DNA of 64,000 nt, from positions 1 to 64,000 of the forward strand of contig JAFCGM010000003.1 in the NCBI GenBank assembly GCA_017608025.1, in the 5' to 3' direction. A program made the translations under genes and the position numbers. The stretch is from Candidatus Pacearchaeota archaeon (GTDB taxonomy: Archaea > Nanobdellota > Nanobdellia > UBA10117 > JABICX01). Positions 7,867 through 17,014 of the stretch are shown here, one piece after another; position 1 is the first letter of the stretch; each line of letters opens with the position of its first letter. The notes below the pieces were generated by a model that saw only the letters and a list, made by a program, of their open reading frames with translations, was not told the DNA's origin and did not search any database.

Positions 7867-8174
7867 TGAAAAAAGCATTAATTTTTGTTTTTGTTGCTTT
7901 GTTGCTAATTGCGCCTGTTTGGCAGCATCTCAAGCAGACACAAGTTGATATTTGGTAAAGTCAAACAACAGAATTTTGAGAGCAATGTTCAGTGTTGAGC
8001 ACAGCTTTGGAAATGGATTTACTGCAGAGCTGACTGACGGACAGGTAAATGCACTTGAAAAGTTAGGATTCGCACGAGAGGATGTGCTGATTTACGAAAT
8101 TCGGAGCACCAGGCGTTCATGTTGAGTTAACATACAAAGATGGATGCTATATTTACTATGATGGCTGCCAGTGA
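7867..8174 (+). pseudogene. Frameshifted gene for a secreted protein with an inhibitor I9/propeptide-like domain
   Basis: Three coding pieces sit in consecutive frames. The first (7867) gives a signal-peptide-like MKKALIFVFVALLLIAPVW. The second, from about 7955 in the next frame, gives FGNGFTAELTDGQVNALEKL, which resembles the subtilase propeptide (I9) pattern. The third, from 8103 in the third frame, gives GAPGVHVELTYKDGCYIYYD and ends at TGA 8172-8174. Joining them needs two +1 shifts, so the gene is broken or the sequence has two indels. No protease domain follows, so this was a free-standing propeptide-like protein. Confidence 0.6.
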
Positions 8175-8232
8175 CAGTTTAATTTTTTTATTTTTCAAAG
8201 GTTTTTTAAGATTTTGCTATTTTATGAAATAA

Positions 8233-8616
8233 ATGAAAGAACTATATGAATACTATCATTCAGATGAACTTAATTCCAAAAACACAATGTGTCCTAAATT
8301 CATGAGAAAATTAGAACTTCCAGATAGAGCAGAAGAATATCGAAATGCAGAATTTGGAATTCCATATAATAATATAACTAATTCTGGTTCAATTCTAACG
8401 ATTGTTATAGAAAAAAAAGACGAACAAAACAAAGGATTAGCGATTTTAATTCCCGGATTTCTTAAGACAAGAAGCGGATATAAAGATTATATACCTGTTT
8501 CTCTAGTTGAATGCATAGCTCCAGAAGACAAACCTGCAGTTGAAGAACTAGTAAAAAGCCATTTAACGCAAGTCTATGGAGAAGAAATTAGAGATAAACC
8601 TCTTAGATTTTGGTAA
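8233..8616 (+). CDS. Hypothetical protein, 127 aa
   Basis: Not recognised. Soluble, no signal peptide. It has a mixed alpha/beta look, with a central hydrophobic strand region (SILTIVIEKK, GLAILIPGFL) and a helical C-terminus. It stands alone on the plus strand, convergent with the HD-domain nuclease gene 10 bp downstream. Confidence 0.5.
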   Translation: MKELYEYYHSDELNSKNTMCPKFMRKLELPDRAEEYRNAEFGIPYNNITNSGSILTIVIEKKDEQNKGLAILIPGFLKTRSGYKDYIPVSLVECIAPEDKPAVEELVKSHLTQVYGEEIRDKPLRFW

Positions 8617-8626
8617 TTTTAAGCAC

Positions 8627-9589
8627 TTACTCTAAAAACAAATTATCGCCTTCATAGTTCCATTGCTTTAATGAAAAATCATCTGTTTCAGTCTCAGCTT
8701 TCAAACGCAAATCATACTCAACCTTGGAATCTATTTCATCAGCATGATGCAACGCCTTTGCTTCTGCGAATTGAGGCCTTACTGAAGCTCTGAACTCAAA
8801 AGTTCCGTGATGAGATAAAATCATGTGCAGTAATTTTAATCTAAGTATTTCAGGAAAGTTTGGTATTTTGCTGATTTTTTCATTGATTTTGTTTTGACCA
8901 ATTACAATATGCCCTATAAGCATTCCTTCTCTAGTCATGTTAATGTTTGAAGTAAGTTCAAATTGGTTAATTTTCCCGATGTCATGAAGAATTGCGCCAG
9001 TTATAAGCAGGTCTTTGTCAAGCGAAGGATATATTTCTATAACTCTGTCGCATATTTTAACTACATTAAGAGTGTGCTCCAGCAAACCGCCAATGCAGTT
9101 CTGATGCCGATTCATAGCTGCGGGTATTTTTTTGAATTCAATAGCAAAAGATTCGTCATCAAAAAAAGAATTTAGCAGCTTTTTAAGAAATTCATTTTCA
9201 ATTAAGGAAATTCTTTGCTTTAATTCATTAAACATTTCATCTATGTTTTTGTCTGTTTTTCTTATGAAATCAGTTAATGAATACTCACTTTCTTCTGCTT
9301 TTATGATAAAACCATCTTGAGGAGATATGCTTATTTCTTTTCTGTTTTTATACTCAGAAACTGTGCCTTTGATTTTCACAACATCATTTTTCTTTAAGGA
9401 ATTAAACACCAAATTAACATCTTCTCTGCGCTCTCCGCCCCAATACTTAACCCCAATTTCTCCAGTAGAATCAGAAATAGTAAATGACATCATATAGCCT
9501 TTGGAATATTTCCGAACTTCATGCTTGACTCTTAAAGAAAAAATTCCCTCTGCAACTTCCCCAACTTTTAAATCCTTGATAAAAACCAT
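8627..9589 (-). CDS. OB-fold plus HD-domain phosphohydrolase, YhaM-type 3'-5' exoribonuclease
   Basis: 320 aa. An N-terminal OB fold (about 1-90, KYSKGYMMSFTISDSTGEI) is followed by an HD domain with HQNCIGGLLEHTLNV, ILHDIGK (the HD pair), SHHGTFEF and HHADEIDSKV. This order and length match the YhaM family, which trims RNA or single-stranded DNA from 3' ends. It sits alone, so context adds nothing. Confidence 0.82.
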   Translation of the reverse strand: MVFIKDLKVGEVAEGIFSLRVKHEVRKYSKGYMMSFTISDSTGEIGVKYWGGERREDVNLVFNSLKKNDVVKIKGTVSEYKNRKEISISPQDGFIIKAEESEYSLTDFIRKTDKNIDEMFNELKQRISLIENEFLKKLLNSFFDDESFAIEFKKIPAAMNRHQNCIGGLLEHTLNVVKICDRVIEIYPSLDKDLLITGAILHDIGKINQFELTSNINMTREGMLIGHIVIGQNKINEKISKIPNFPEILRLKLLHMILSHHGTFEFRASVRPQFAEAKALHHADEIDSKVEYDLRLKAETETDDFSLKQWNYEGDNLFLE

Positions 9590-9769
9590 TGTTATTTAAT
9601 TTCATTTTGAAAATTTATAAGCATTTGTTCAGTTAACAAATATTAAAGATAATAGACATTAAACAACTCTGCGTAAACCCTTTAATAAATAATTTGTATA
9701 TTTTAAGATGGAAGTAAGCGAAGAAATGTTACTTTAATAAGAAAAAGGTGAGTCCAGTTAAAATTAAAT
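9590..9769. other. Intergenic stretch without a recognisable gene
   Basis: AT-rich. A TATA-like TTGTATATTTTAAG near 9690 precedes a 9-codon open frame (ATG at about 9709), too short to call. Nothing else is seen. Confidence 0.4.
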
Positions 9770-10411
9770 TTAAATCTCCAAGTCAACAAAAACTAGGTTC
9801 TTAACCTTTTCGTCAGCAAAGCTGATTGTTAGTCCTTGCGTGCTGTTTTCGAGATTGTATAAGAAAAAGCTCTCACCTTCTTTTAGTTCATTTAAATGCT
9901 GAGTGGAAGTTATATCAAAAACAGGATCATACTGGTTTCCTTCTGAATCAATTAAATTTATTATATAATTCATTGGCTGATGTTCTTCAATTGGAGGTGT
10001 TATATTAAAGTAAACAAGCAGGAAATATCCTTCTGTTCCATATTCTGTGTTATTCCAATAAATGCTTGATTCTTTCACTGTTTTTGTAATTGTCATTGAA
10101 TATTCTGGGTTGTTTGGGATAACAAATTCCTCACCAAGTTTGTATTCTGAAATGTTCTGGCCACTTATTGTGTTGAATAGTCCAACAAGTAAGACTGCGC
10201 CAACTACAATTCCGATTTTAATCCACTTGTTATTAATTTTAAAAATCCTGCCAGGTATGAACACGAAAACTGAAATCAGAATATATGCTAAAGCTGCAGT
10301 GGCATTAAATCGTGCAAGAGCAATCATTGCAAAAATTATAAACATAATTCCAAAAACTATGCGCCATGTAAGATAACTTTTTAGATGAGTTTTAATTTGT
10401 GACTTTTTCAC
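9770..10411 (-). CDS. Membrane protein with extracytoplasmic DUF4352-like domain
   Basis: 213 aa. Three to four membrane helices in the first 90 residues (SYLTWRIVFGIMFIIFAMIA, AALAYILISVFVFIPG, IKIGIVVGAVLLVGLF). A beta-rich domain follows, with LGEEFVIPNNPEYSMTI, YFLLVYFNITPP and NLIDSEGNQYDP. The last two follow the pattern of DUF4352-type immunoglobulin-like domains (a modified, conserved strand plus residues describing a donor polypeptide). Role unknown, probably envelope. Confidence 0.5.
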   Translation of the reverse strand: MKKSQIKTHLKSYLTWRIVFGIMFIIFAMIALARFNATAALAYILISVFVFIPGRIFKINNKWIKIGIVVGAVLLVGLFNTISGQNISEYKLGEEFVIPNNPEYSMTITKTVKESSIYWNNTEYGTEGYFLLVYFNITPPIEEHQPMNYIINLIDSEGNQYDPVFDITSTQHLNELKEGESFFLYNLENSTQGLTISFADEKVKNLVFVDLEI

Positions 10412-10539
10412 ACAGAATTATTAAGTTGATTATATAAAAAGATTATTACATCATTAAATAAAAAAACATAAGCTGTTTATTAAATAAGCGTCCTGAATTG
10501 CAACTAATATTAAACCTGTGATTTAACCAAAAATTATTA

Positions 10540-11049
10540 CTAAATCTCATTTAAAATCTTTTGTGCTCTTTTTGTGGATTTTATTTTTATATGAAAAGCA
10601 ATGGATTTTTTGTAAAGATTTGGAAAAAGGGACTTTATTGTTTTATTGCACAGGTTTATTACTGGAATATGAATAAGCGTTTTGTTTGATTCAGCAGGAT
10701 ATTTCTTTTTTAATTTATTTAGCAGAGCATCTTTTGTTCCTGTGTTATTTTGTAATATAATAACATGAGAAAGTTCATGGATTAAAGTAATTAGCATTTC
10801 ATCAAAATCATCCAGAAGTTTTAATGAAAGAGGGGACGAAATCCCCCTCAATGGAAGATTTGGGCAAATATAACAGACCTTTGGTTTTAAAATCCATTTC
10901 ATTTCAGATTGCTGTTCCATTTCAGAAAAAATAGAATCTTCTTTATTTTCAAAAAATTCAGCAAATTTTCTTATCTTTGCTTTTATATCTGCTTCATTAC
11001 CTGTTTCTCCAAAAAGTGAGTCATATATTTTGCTGTAAATAAATTTCAT
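10540..11049 (-). CDS. Small putative zinc metallopeptidase with HELSH motif
   Basis: 169 aa from the ATG at 11049. HELSH (His91, Glu92, His95) within LITLIHELSHVIILQNN is a good HExxH zinc site in a hydrophobic helix; the third ligand is not obvious. CYIC precedes it. I chose this start because ATGA overlaps the stop of the upstream SPASM-domain remnant, as expected for translational coupling; a longer frame exists but reads through that remnant. It may once have worked with the radical SAM protein, as peptidases do in peptide maturation; that is inference. Confidence 0.6.
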   Translation of the reverse strand: MKFIYSKIYDSLFGETGNEADIKAKIRKFAEFFENKEDSIFSEMEQQSEMKWILKPKVCYICPNLPLRGISSPLSLKLLDDFDEMLITLIHELSHVIILQNNTGTKDALLNKLKKKYPAESNKTLIHIPVINLCNKTIKSLFPNLYKKSIAFHIKIKSTKRAQKILNEI

Positions 11050-11237
11050 TTTTTTAATAGATAATAAAAACATGTTGGGTCTTTTGCAAGATAATCTCCT
11101 GTAACTGCATAAGCAATTGCTCTGCATCCTCTACATGCAAAAATCTTGTCGCAATCAGAGCATTCATATTTTGATATAGTCCTTAAGTTATTTAATACAG
11201 GCGATTTAATAAAAATATTGCGAATTGTCTTTTTGAA
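11046..11237 (-). pseudogene. C-terminal remnant of a radical SAM/SPASM protein
   Basis: 63 codons ending at TGA 11046-11048 encode YECSDCDKIFACRGCRA and IAYAVTGDYLAKDPTC, the auxiliary iron-sulfur (SPASM) tail of radical SAM enzymes such as AhbD and peptide-modifying enzymes. A stop codon lies directly upstream in the frame (11238-11240) and no radical SAM core (CxxxCxxC) is found. The gene is therefore cut at its 5' side. Its stop overlaps the start of the HELSH gene. Confidence 0.75.
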
Positions 11238-11297
11238 TCATGCGTATTAGCAGTTCAACCAATAATATTATAAATAATTGTATGCTAAAAGCATATA

Positions 11298-11870
11298 ATG
11301 GCTAAACTAACTTTCAAATCAGCTTTTATGTATCCTTTTAACCGGCCAAAAGGTCTGTTGAATGCCTTATGGATTTTTCTGCCAATTATCGGCTGGTTTG
11401 CACTTGGCGGTTATGGCATTCGAATTGTTAAGGAATTTCTTAAAGGAAAATTCAGGCAACTGCCAGTATTTAATTTTAACAAGGATTTGAAACTAGGATT
11501 TTTCATGTTCTTAAAAGCCATTCCATTTATACTTGTTTATATGCTTGTTATTAATCTGATAGAGTCATTTGTTGATGTGATAGGTATAACTCAGATGCTA
11601 ACAACAGTAATTGATTATTTCATAAGTTTGTTTATAGTTCCGCTTCTGACAATAAACTTCTTTAAAAAAGAAACAATCAGCTCATACTTTGAATTTAAAA
11701 TACTAAAATCAATTATTAATAATCTAAATGACTATATTGTAGTTCTGCTAAAAAGCATTGCATTAGCAATAATCTTCTTTGTCATGATTGTTGTTCTAGT
11801 GGGACTTCCAGCAGGTATGTTCACGCAAAACATCTTCTTCGCAGATTTCTATCGGCAGTTTGTGAAGTAA
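11298..11870 (+). CDS. DUF4013-type membrane protein
   Basis: 190 aa with five or so membrane helices. The N-terminal part (GGYGIRIVKEFLKGKFRQLP, then FMFLKAIPFILVYMLV) follows the DUF4013 pattern found in many archaea and some bacteria. Function of the family is unknown. A TATA-like element (ATATTATAAATAAT, about 11263-11276) precedes the ATG by 20-30 bp, so the transcript probably has almost no leader. Confidence 0.7.
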   Translation: MAKLTFKSAFMYPFNRPKGLLNALWIFLPIIGWFALGGYGIRIVKEFLKGKFRQLPVFNFNKDLKLGFFMFLKAIPFILVYMLVINLIESFVDVIGITQMLTTVIDYFISLFIVPLLTINFFKKETISSYFEFKILKSIINNLNDYIVVLLKSIALAIIFFVMIVVLVGLPAGMFTQNIFFADFYRQFVK

Positions 11871-11913
11871 ACTGGTTAGCAATCCTTATATTGGAATAAC
11901 ACATTCTTAATTG

Positions 11914-12115
11914 ATGAACCAAGACCAATTTTTAGCCAAATACATGAAATACATCAACAAGCTCGATGGCTTATTAATTCTTGCAGGTCTCTTTCTTTTG
12001 TGGATTTTTAGAATTGATATTAGAGTTAGTTGCTAATCTGAAAATATTCCTGCTCATTGCATGGACATTAGGCTTGTTTATGGCATATATGATTTATCGG
12101 GAATTCACCTTCTGA
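11914..12115 (+). pseudogene. Frameshifted small membrane protein
   Basis: The ATG at 11914 opens a frame reading MNQDQFLAKYMKYINKLDGL and a membrane helix (LLILAGLFLLWIF), stopping at TAA 12034. The next frame, from about 12026, reads LVANLKIFLLIAWTLGLF, then MAYMIYREFTF to TGA 12113-12115. One +1 shift would restore a two-helix protein of about 66 aa. Family unknown. Confidence 0.5.
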
Positions 12116-12121
12116 TTGCAT

Positions 12122-13213
12122 TCACGCCATAGCAAATCTTAGTATTGCGGCGATTCCTCCAAGATCAATAAGCTGTTTGCCTTCACGAGTTTCATCTGAA
12201 ATTACAAACCATTCTGAACCAATATTTTCTGCTGATTCAATTATTTTTTCTGCTTCCTTTGGATTGAATTTCTCTGAAACTAAAAGAGTCTTTACTGCTC
12301 CGATTTCAATTGCATGCTTAACTTGGTTTTTACCATAAGTTGCGAGGTCCGGGTCAGTTCCGAGAGTCTCAAAAAGCCTCTTTACAATTTTCTTTTCCTC
12401 TGTGATTTCTTCCTGCGCAAGCAAATCTTCTCCGCGAGTAACAGTTTCCTCAATGCCTTCATCTCCTGTGTAGCCAGTGTCAACAGTACCGATTATTTTC
12501 TCCTTTATTTCAGTCCCAAGATAATTTCCCTTTACAAACTCATCTTTTGTCGGACCAGGACCGCCGACAAGAATTCCCTTCAAGTTTTCTATTTTGCGGA
12601 ATTCGTCTGTTGCTGCCGCCCCAACTTTTTTGAAAAAGTCCTTTGCAAGACCTTCTCTAACTCGGGCAAAACGAGCAGCTGACTGTCCTCCTGTTTTGTA
12701 TTTTCCTGGAACAACAGACGTGAAGCTTGTTATTGGAATTATGGCTTTTCCTTTCAAAAGTGCGATGTTTCCCTCTCTTCGGTCAATAACAATAATTCCA
12801 TATGCTTCTTTGATGGTCATCATTTCTTTTAATGGCTCTAAATAGAAGGTTTGCCCACATTTGTAAAGCTTGGTTTTTAAAGGAACTGGTGGCTCAAATG
12901 ACCATACTTTTACATCTGAATCTCCTTCTCTTTCAGCAACGTTTCCAGAGAAACAAACAAGCCCGTTGGGAGGGGTTTTCTTGTAAGTTCTTAACTCCCG
13001 AATCATTCTTTCAAGAGCGTCTGTCACGTTTTTCCTTGTTGTTGATGACTTTATGTTTCTAGCAGTTGACTGCTCTGAAGAAAGCTGCTGCTGGATTTTA
13101 ACAATATCATAATCTTGCGGAATATAAACAGAAACAAGCTCAGTATGCCTAGCACGATATTCTTCTAATTCTTTAATTATTTTCTTCAATCGAAAACGAA
13201 TTTTGCTTTCCAT
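12122..13213 (-). CDS. prf1: Peptide chain release factor aRF1
   Basis: 363 aa from ATG 13213. Recognises all three stop codons and triggers peptide release. NIKS (53-56), which reads the stop codon, and GGQ (175-177), which enters the peptidyl transferase centre, are both intact. A GTG 11 codons upstream would also open the frame, but AAGGATT just before the ATG supports the shorter start. TATATATTAA at about 13276-13285 is a likely promoter. Confidence 0.95.
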   Translation of the reverse strand: MESKIRFRLKKIIKELEEYRARHTELVSVYIPQDYDIVKIQQQLSSEQSTARNIKSSTTRKNVTDALERMIRELRTYKKTPPNGLVCFSGNVAEREGDSDVKVWSFEPPVPLKTKLYKCGQTFYLEPLKEMMTIKEAYGIIVIDRREGNIALLKGKAIIPITSFTSVVPGKYKTGGQSAARFARVREGLAKDFFKKVGAAATDEFRKIENLKGILVGGPGPTKDEFVKGNYLGTEIKEKIIGTVDTGYTGDEGIEETVTRGEDLLAQEEITEEKKIVKRLFETLGTDPDLATYGKNQVKHAIEIGAVKTLLVSEKFNPKEAEKIIESAENIGSEWFVISDETREGKQLIDLGGIAAILRFAMA

Positions 13214-13317
13214 AATCCTTAAAGTGAAGGGATCCACGCTGAACACACATACGCTTTGTGTAGTGCATTGGTTTAACTCTTATATATTAATTGTAATTTT
13301 GGGGTTTAAAAAACTAG

Positions 13318-15693
13318 CTATTGCGTGATTTTAATTGTCTTTGCTGGCTTGAAACAAAGGTCTTTGATTTTTAGTGTTCCCTTAAGTATGTCTTCTATTT
13401 CAGAAAGGTCCTCTGGGGCAGAAATTGTTGCCTTTTCAACTTCTGCTCCAAGTTTTATTTTGTGCTTTTGCTTCCACTGGCGAAGCAAGGAAATGTATTT
13501 CAAAGCAAGTTTTCCTTGCTCAATTGCCTTTTTGTCGATTTTCTGTGGTTTTGGCAACTGAGTTATATGAACAGATTTTTCCTTTTCATACTTTTTGAAA
13601 ACCAACTGGTAAATTTCTTCTGCTGTATGAGAAATTATTGGTGCAAACATTCTGAGAACTGCGTAAAGAATATTATAAAAAGTTGAGATTGCTGCATCCT
13701 TGCTTGCTTTATCTCCGTGATAAATTCTGTGTTTGATTATTTCAAGATAGTTGTCGCAGAATTCTGAAAAAAAGAATTCCTCCACTGCTCTTCTGCTTCT
13801 GCTCAAGTCATATTCCTTTATTCCTGCATCATACTCCTCAATAACTTGCGAAAGCCTTGAAAGAATCCATTTGTCTTCAATTTTAAGGTCTGATTTTTTA
13901 GGTTTTGATTTCAGGTTCATTTCGAGGAATCTTGCTGTGTTCCATATTTTTATCAAAAGTTTCATCCCTCTTACAAGGTCTTTTTCCTTGAAAGGCATAT
14001 CTTTTCCCATAGTTACTGTTGTAACCCAGTATCTTATAGAATCTGCATTGTACTTTTCAAGCAAATCCTTTACCCAGACTGCGTTTCCTTTTGACTTTGA
14101 CATGCCTTTTCCATATTGGTCAAGAACAAAATTTGAAATTGCAATGTCTTTCCAAGGAATTTCATTAAAGTGAAGATAAGCTTTTAAAATTGTGTAAAAT
14201 GCCCAGGTTCGAATTATGTCATGGCTTTGAGGCCTAAGGGATATTGGAAACAATTTCTTGAACTGCTTTGGTTTTTCCAGCCATTTGGAAGCTATTTCAG
14301 GTGACATTGAGGAAGTCATCCATGTGTCAAAAACATCGTCTTCTGGCTCAAAATTAGAACTCCCGCAAGAGCATTTTCTTTTTGGCTTGTCTTTTAAAGG
14401 GTCTATTGGAAGGTCTTTCTCTTCTGGCAACATTTCCTTTCCGCATTTCTTGCAGTACCAGACAGGAATTGGAATTCCATAAAATCTCTGGCGTGAAATA
14501 ATCCAATCCCAACTGAGATTGTTTGTCCAGTCCTCTAATCTTTTTAAGTAGTATTTCGGATACCAGTTTATTTTCCTTGCTTTTTGAATTACCTGCTTTT
14601 TGAAATTTAGTGTTTTAATAAACCACTGCTTTGCAATATAAAATTCAACTGCTGTATTACATCGCCAGCAAACTCCGACAGTCTGCTCAAGAGGCTCCTG
14701 ATGAATTAACAAATTCCTACCAGCCAAGTCATCAAGAATTGCTTCTCTGGCTGTTTTGAAATCAAGGTTAGCATACTTTCCTGCTTTTTCATTGAGTTTT
14801 CCATCTTTTGTAATGCAAATTTTCAATGGAAGCTTATGCTTTTTCCACCATTCAATGTCTGTTGAATCTCCGAAAGTGCAAATCATAACCATTCCTGAAC
14901 CAAATTCCATGTTGACTTTTTCATCAGCTATAATTGGAACATAATAGTCAAAAAGAGGAACTTTCGCCTTTTTTCCAATGTATTTTTTATAGCGCTTGTC
15001 TTTGGGGTGGACAAAGATTCCAACGCAAGCTGGCAAAAATTCAGGCCTTGTTGTTGCTATCTCAATTTTTTTTCCATCCTCAAGCTCAAAATAAATGTAA
15101 TTCAGCTTTGTTATCCGTTCTTTGTCCTCAACTTCTGCCTGAGCAAGAGCAGTCTGGCAGTGCGGGCACCACAAAACCGGCTCTTCTGCTCTGTAAGCGT
15201 AATTCTTGTTGTAAAGGTCAATAAAAGATGTTTGCGAAACTTTTTGTGCCTCAGGATCGATTGTGGTATATTTCAAAGAGTGGTCGTGGGAGTGACCAAG
15301 AGCCTTGAAAAACCTTTGAGTGTAATTATCCTCTGCCTCTTTTGAAGCCTTTCTGCATAGCTTAATGAATTCCGCCCGCTTCATGCTGCCTTTTCTTATG
15401 TTATACTTGTCCTCAACATATTTTTCAGTTGGAAGGCCGTTGTTGTCAAAGCAAAGAGGGAAATAAACATTAAATCCCTGCATTCTTTTGATTCTGGAAA
15501 TTATTTCAAACTGGGTGTAATTACATGCATGACCTATATGCAAATGATCTGCAGAAGCATAAGGTGGCGGTGTGTCTATTGAGTAAATCGGCTTTTTTGA
15601 TTTTGGATTGAATTTGTAAATTTTGTTTTTTTCCCACCAATTTTGCCATTTTTTCTCAATTTCCTTAAAATCAGGTTTCGCAGTAAGACTCAT
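13318..15693 (-). CDS. valS: Valyl-tRNA synthetase
   Basis: 791 aa. Class I synthetase that charges tRNA-Val. LHIGHACNYTQ (HIGH at 52-55), FDNNGLPTEKYVE, the editing (CP1) domain with TTRPEFLPACVG, zinc-type cysteine pairs WCPHC, CWRC and CKKCG/CSCGS, DVFDTWMTSSMSP and GMSKSKGN (the KMSKS site) are present in order, with an anticodon-binding domain after them. Shorter than bacterial ValRS because it lacks the C-terminal coiled coil, as in archaea. Confidence 0.95.
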   Translation of the reverse strand: MSLTAKPDFKEIEKKWQNWWEKNKIYKFNPKSKKPIYSIDTPPPYASADHLHIGHACNYTQFEIISRIKRMQGFNVYFPLCFDNNGLPTEKYVEDKYNIRKGSMKRAEFIKLCRKASKEAEDNYTQRFFKALGHSHDHSLKYTTIDPEAQKVSQTSFIDLYNKNYAYRAEEPVLWCPHCQTALAQAEVEDKERITKLNYIYFELEDGKKIEIATTRPEFLPACVGIFVHPKDKRYKKYIGKKAKVPLFDYYVPIIADEKVNMEFGSGMVMICTFGDSTDIEWWKKHKLPLKICITKDGKLNEKAGKYANLDFKTAREAILDDLAGRNLLIHQEPLEQTVGVCWRCNTAVEFYIAKQWFIKTLNFKKQVIQKARKINWYPKYYLKRLEDWTNNLSWDWIISRQRFYGIPIPVWYCKKCGKEMLPEEKDLPIDPLKDKPKRKCSCGSSNFEPEDDVFDTWMTSSMSPEIASKWLEKPKQFKKLFPISLRPQSHDIIRTWAFYTILKAYLHFNEIPWKDIAISNFVLDQYGKGMSKSKGNAVWVKDLLEKYNADSIRYWVTTVTMGKDMPFKEKDLVRGMKLLIKIWNTARFLEMNLKSKPKKSDLKIEDKWILSRLSQVIEEYDAGIKEYDLSRSRRAVEEFFFSEFCDNYLEIIKHRIYHGDKASKDAAISTFYNILYAVLRMFAPIISHTAEEIYQLVFKKYEKEKSVHITQLPKPQKIDKKAIEQGKLALKYISLLRQWKQKHKIKLGAEVEKATISAPEDLSEIEDILKGTLKIKDLCFKPAKTIKITQ

Positions 15694-15747
15694 AATAGTT
15701 ACTAGTTAATATAAGTATTTAAAAAATATTCTTTTTTCAGTAAAAAT

Positions 15748-16068
15748 ATGCTGCCTTATTACAGACAGCTAATGATTGTAGGCAATTCTGAAGATGTAAA
15801 ATATTTAAAAAAACGTTTAGTCGAAACAGGGCTTGATCACAAATTTGAAATAACAACAAAAAGAGAACTAAGAGAACCAACACTATGGGAAAAAATTAAA
15901 TATTTTTTTAATAATTCCAAATTACCTCATCCTTATGGAGAAATTCATATTTTAGGTAAAAATTATGGGCAGGAAAACTCAATTGATGAGCTCATAACTT
16001 ATAAAGATGTAGATCAATTAAGCCAATTATTTGAGGAATATACTTTTCAAATGAGGGACCTGAATTAA
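15748..16068 (+). CDS. Hypothetical protein, 106 aa
   Basis: Not recognised. It begins with a strand-helix unit (LMIVGNSEDVKYLKKRLVET) and continues with charged, probably helical segments. No membrane segment. It diverges from valS with 54 bp between them and overlaps the end of the convergent metallo-hydrolase gene by 4 bp. Confidence 0.5.
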   Translation: MLPYYRQLMIVGNSEDVKYLKKRLVETGLDHKFEITTKRELREPTLWEKIKYFFNNSKLPHPYGEIHILGKNYGQENSIDELITYKDVDQLSQLFEEYTFQMRDLN

Positions 16069-16859
16069 AGCATACCGCCCAAACTTACAGTCATTCCGTC
16101 TTCAGCAGCAACTGTTCTAACACCTGTTGCTCGCTGAACTCTTCGCGCTTCATACAAAGGATTTGCATTAATCATTTTTGCGCCAAAGTGATAAAGAATA
16201 GCTAGCTCTGGCTTTACTTCATCAATAATTTTAATTGCATCATCTGTGCAGAGATGAGTGTCCCAGTTGTCTTTTCCTGGCCTGAGAACATTAAGGATTA
16301 GAATTTTTACTCCTTTGAATTCTTGCTTTAGGATTTTGGAAAATGAAGTATCTGAAGAATAACCAATTGAAATTTTATTATAATTAAGAACTGCTCCAAT
16401 GCAATCTGGATCGTCGTGGAAGGTTTTTGTTGCGTGGAATTTGAGATTGTCTATTTCAATTTCATCGCCAGATTTTAATGTGTATATTTTTTTGAGCTGA
16501 TTTTTGTAGGTTTTTCTAAGCCAAGGATAATCTTTTTTTGTGCCTTTTATTACAGAAGGCACTGAAATCAATATTCCTTTGCTTTCATTAACTCCACCCA
16601 TAGTCATAGCATCAATTATTGCATTAATGTCATTTGCATGGTCTATGTGTGAGTGACTTACGAAAACTATGTCTGTTTTAGAAGGAGACAATTTGTTTTT
16701 TGCAAGAGAATTCAATGCTCCAGGACCAGGGTCAAAGTGAATTTGATGATTTCCAATATTAATTACAAATCCGCCAAAATTCCGTATTTGGCTGGAGAAG
16801 ACAACTCTTCCTCCTCCACTTCCTAGGAATGTAATTTTGTTTTGCTGAGTTTTTTCCAT
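16065..16859 (-). CDS. Metallo-beta-lactamase-fold hydrolase
   Basis: 264 aa. FLGSGGGR at the start, FDPGPGAL (about 58-65) and the metal motif SHSHIDHANDI are typical of this fold, with a later YSSDTSF (Asp ligand) and YHFGAK. It resembles RNase Z-type and cyclic phosphodiesterase-type members, but the specific substrate is not readable. Single gene. Confidence 0.8.
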   Translation of the reverse strand: MEKTQQNKITFLGSGGGRVVFSSQIRNFGGFVINIGNHQIHFDPGPGALNSLAKNKLSPSKTDIVFVSHSHIDHANDINAIIDAMTMGGVNESKGILISVPSVIKGTKKDYPWLRKTYKNQLKKIYTLKSGDEIEIDNLKFHATKTFHDDPDCIGAVLNYNKISIGYSSDTSFSKILKQEFKGVKILILNVLRPGKDNWDTHLCTDDAIKIIDEVKPELAILYHFGAKMINANPLYEARRVQRATGVRTVAAEDGMTVSLGGML

Positions 16860-16948
16860 ATTTAATCATAGTAATTGAATAGTTGTATTTTTTATTAAGG
16901 TTTGTGCTAGAATATTGAATATATTATAGAAAGCAGCCTAGAAGAAAA

Positions 16949-16990
16949 CTGCCTTTCTTTTAGAAAAAGGAAGTGCAAGTTGCCCAAAAA
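16949..16990 (+). repeat. Dispersed hairpin element copy 1, downstream of tRNA-Ile
   Basis: CTGCCTTTCTTTTAGAAAAA then GGAAGTGCAAGTTGCCCAAA. It shares the hairpin (GCC, T/C-rich arm, A/G-rich arm) and the near-palindrome GCAAGTTGC with copies at 27600, 27993 (inverted) and 52299. It begins 25 bp beyond the 3' end of tRNA-Ile, and runs opposite to that gene. No second copy of the tRNA 3' end is seen here. Confidence 0.6.
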
Positions 16991-17014
16991 ATGATGTAAG
17001 ACAAATAAAAATAA

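Noticed and set aside
7867-8174. Programmed +1 frameshifting to make one secreted protein
   Set aside because: Two shifts would be needed, and no slippery sequence or stimulatory structure was evident; decay or sequencing indels are simpler.
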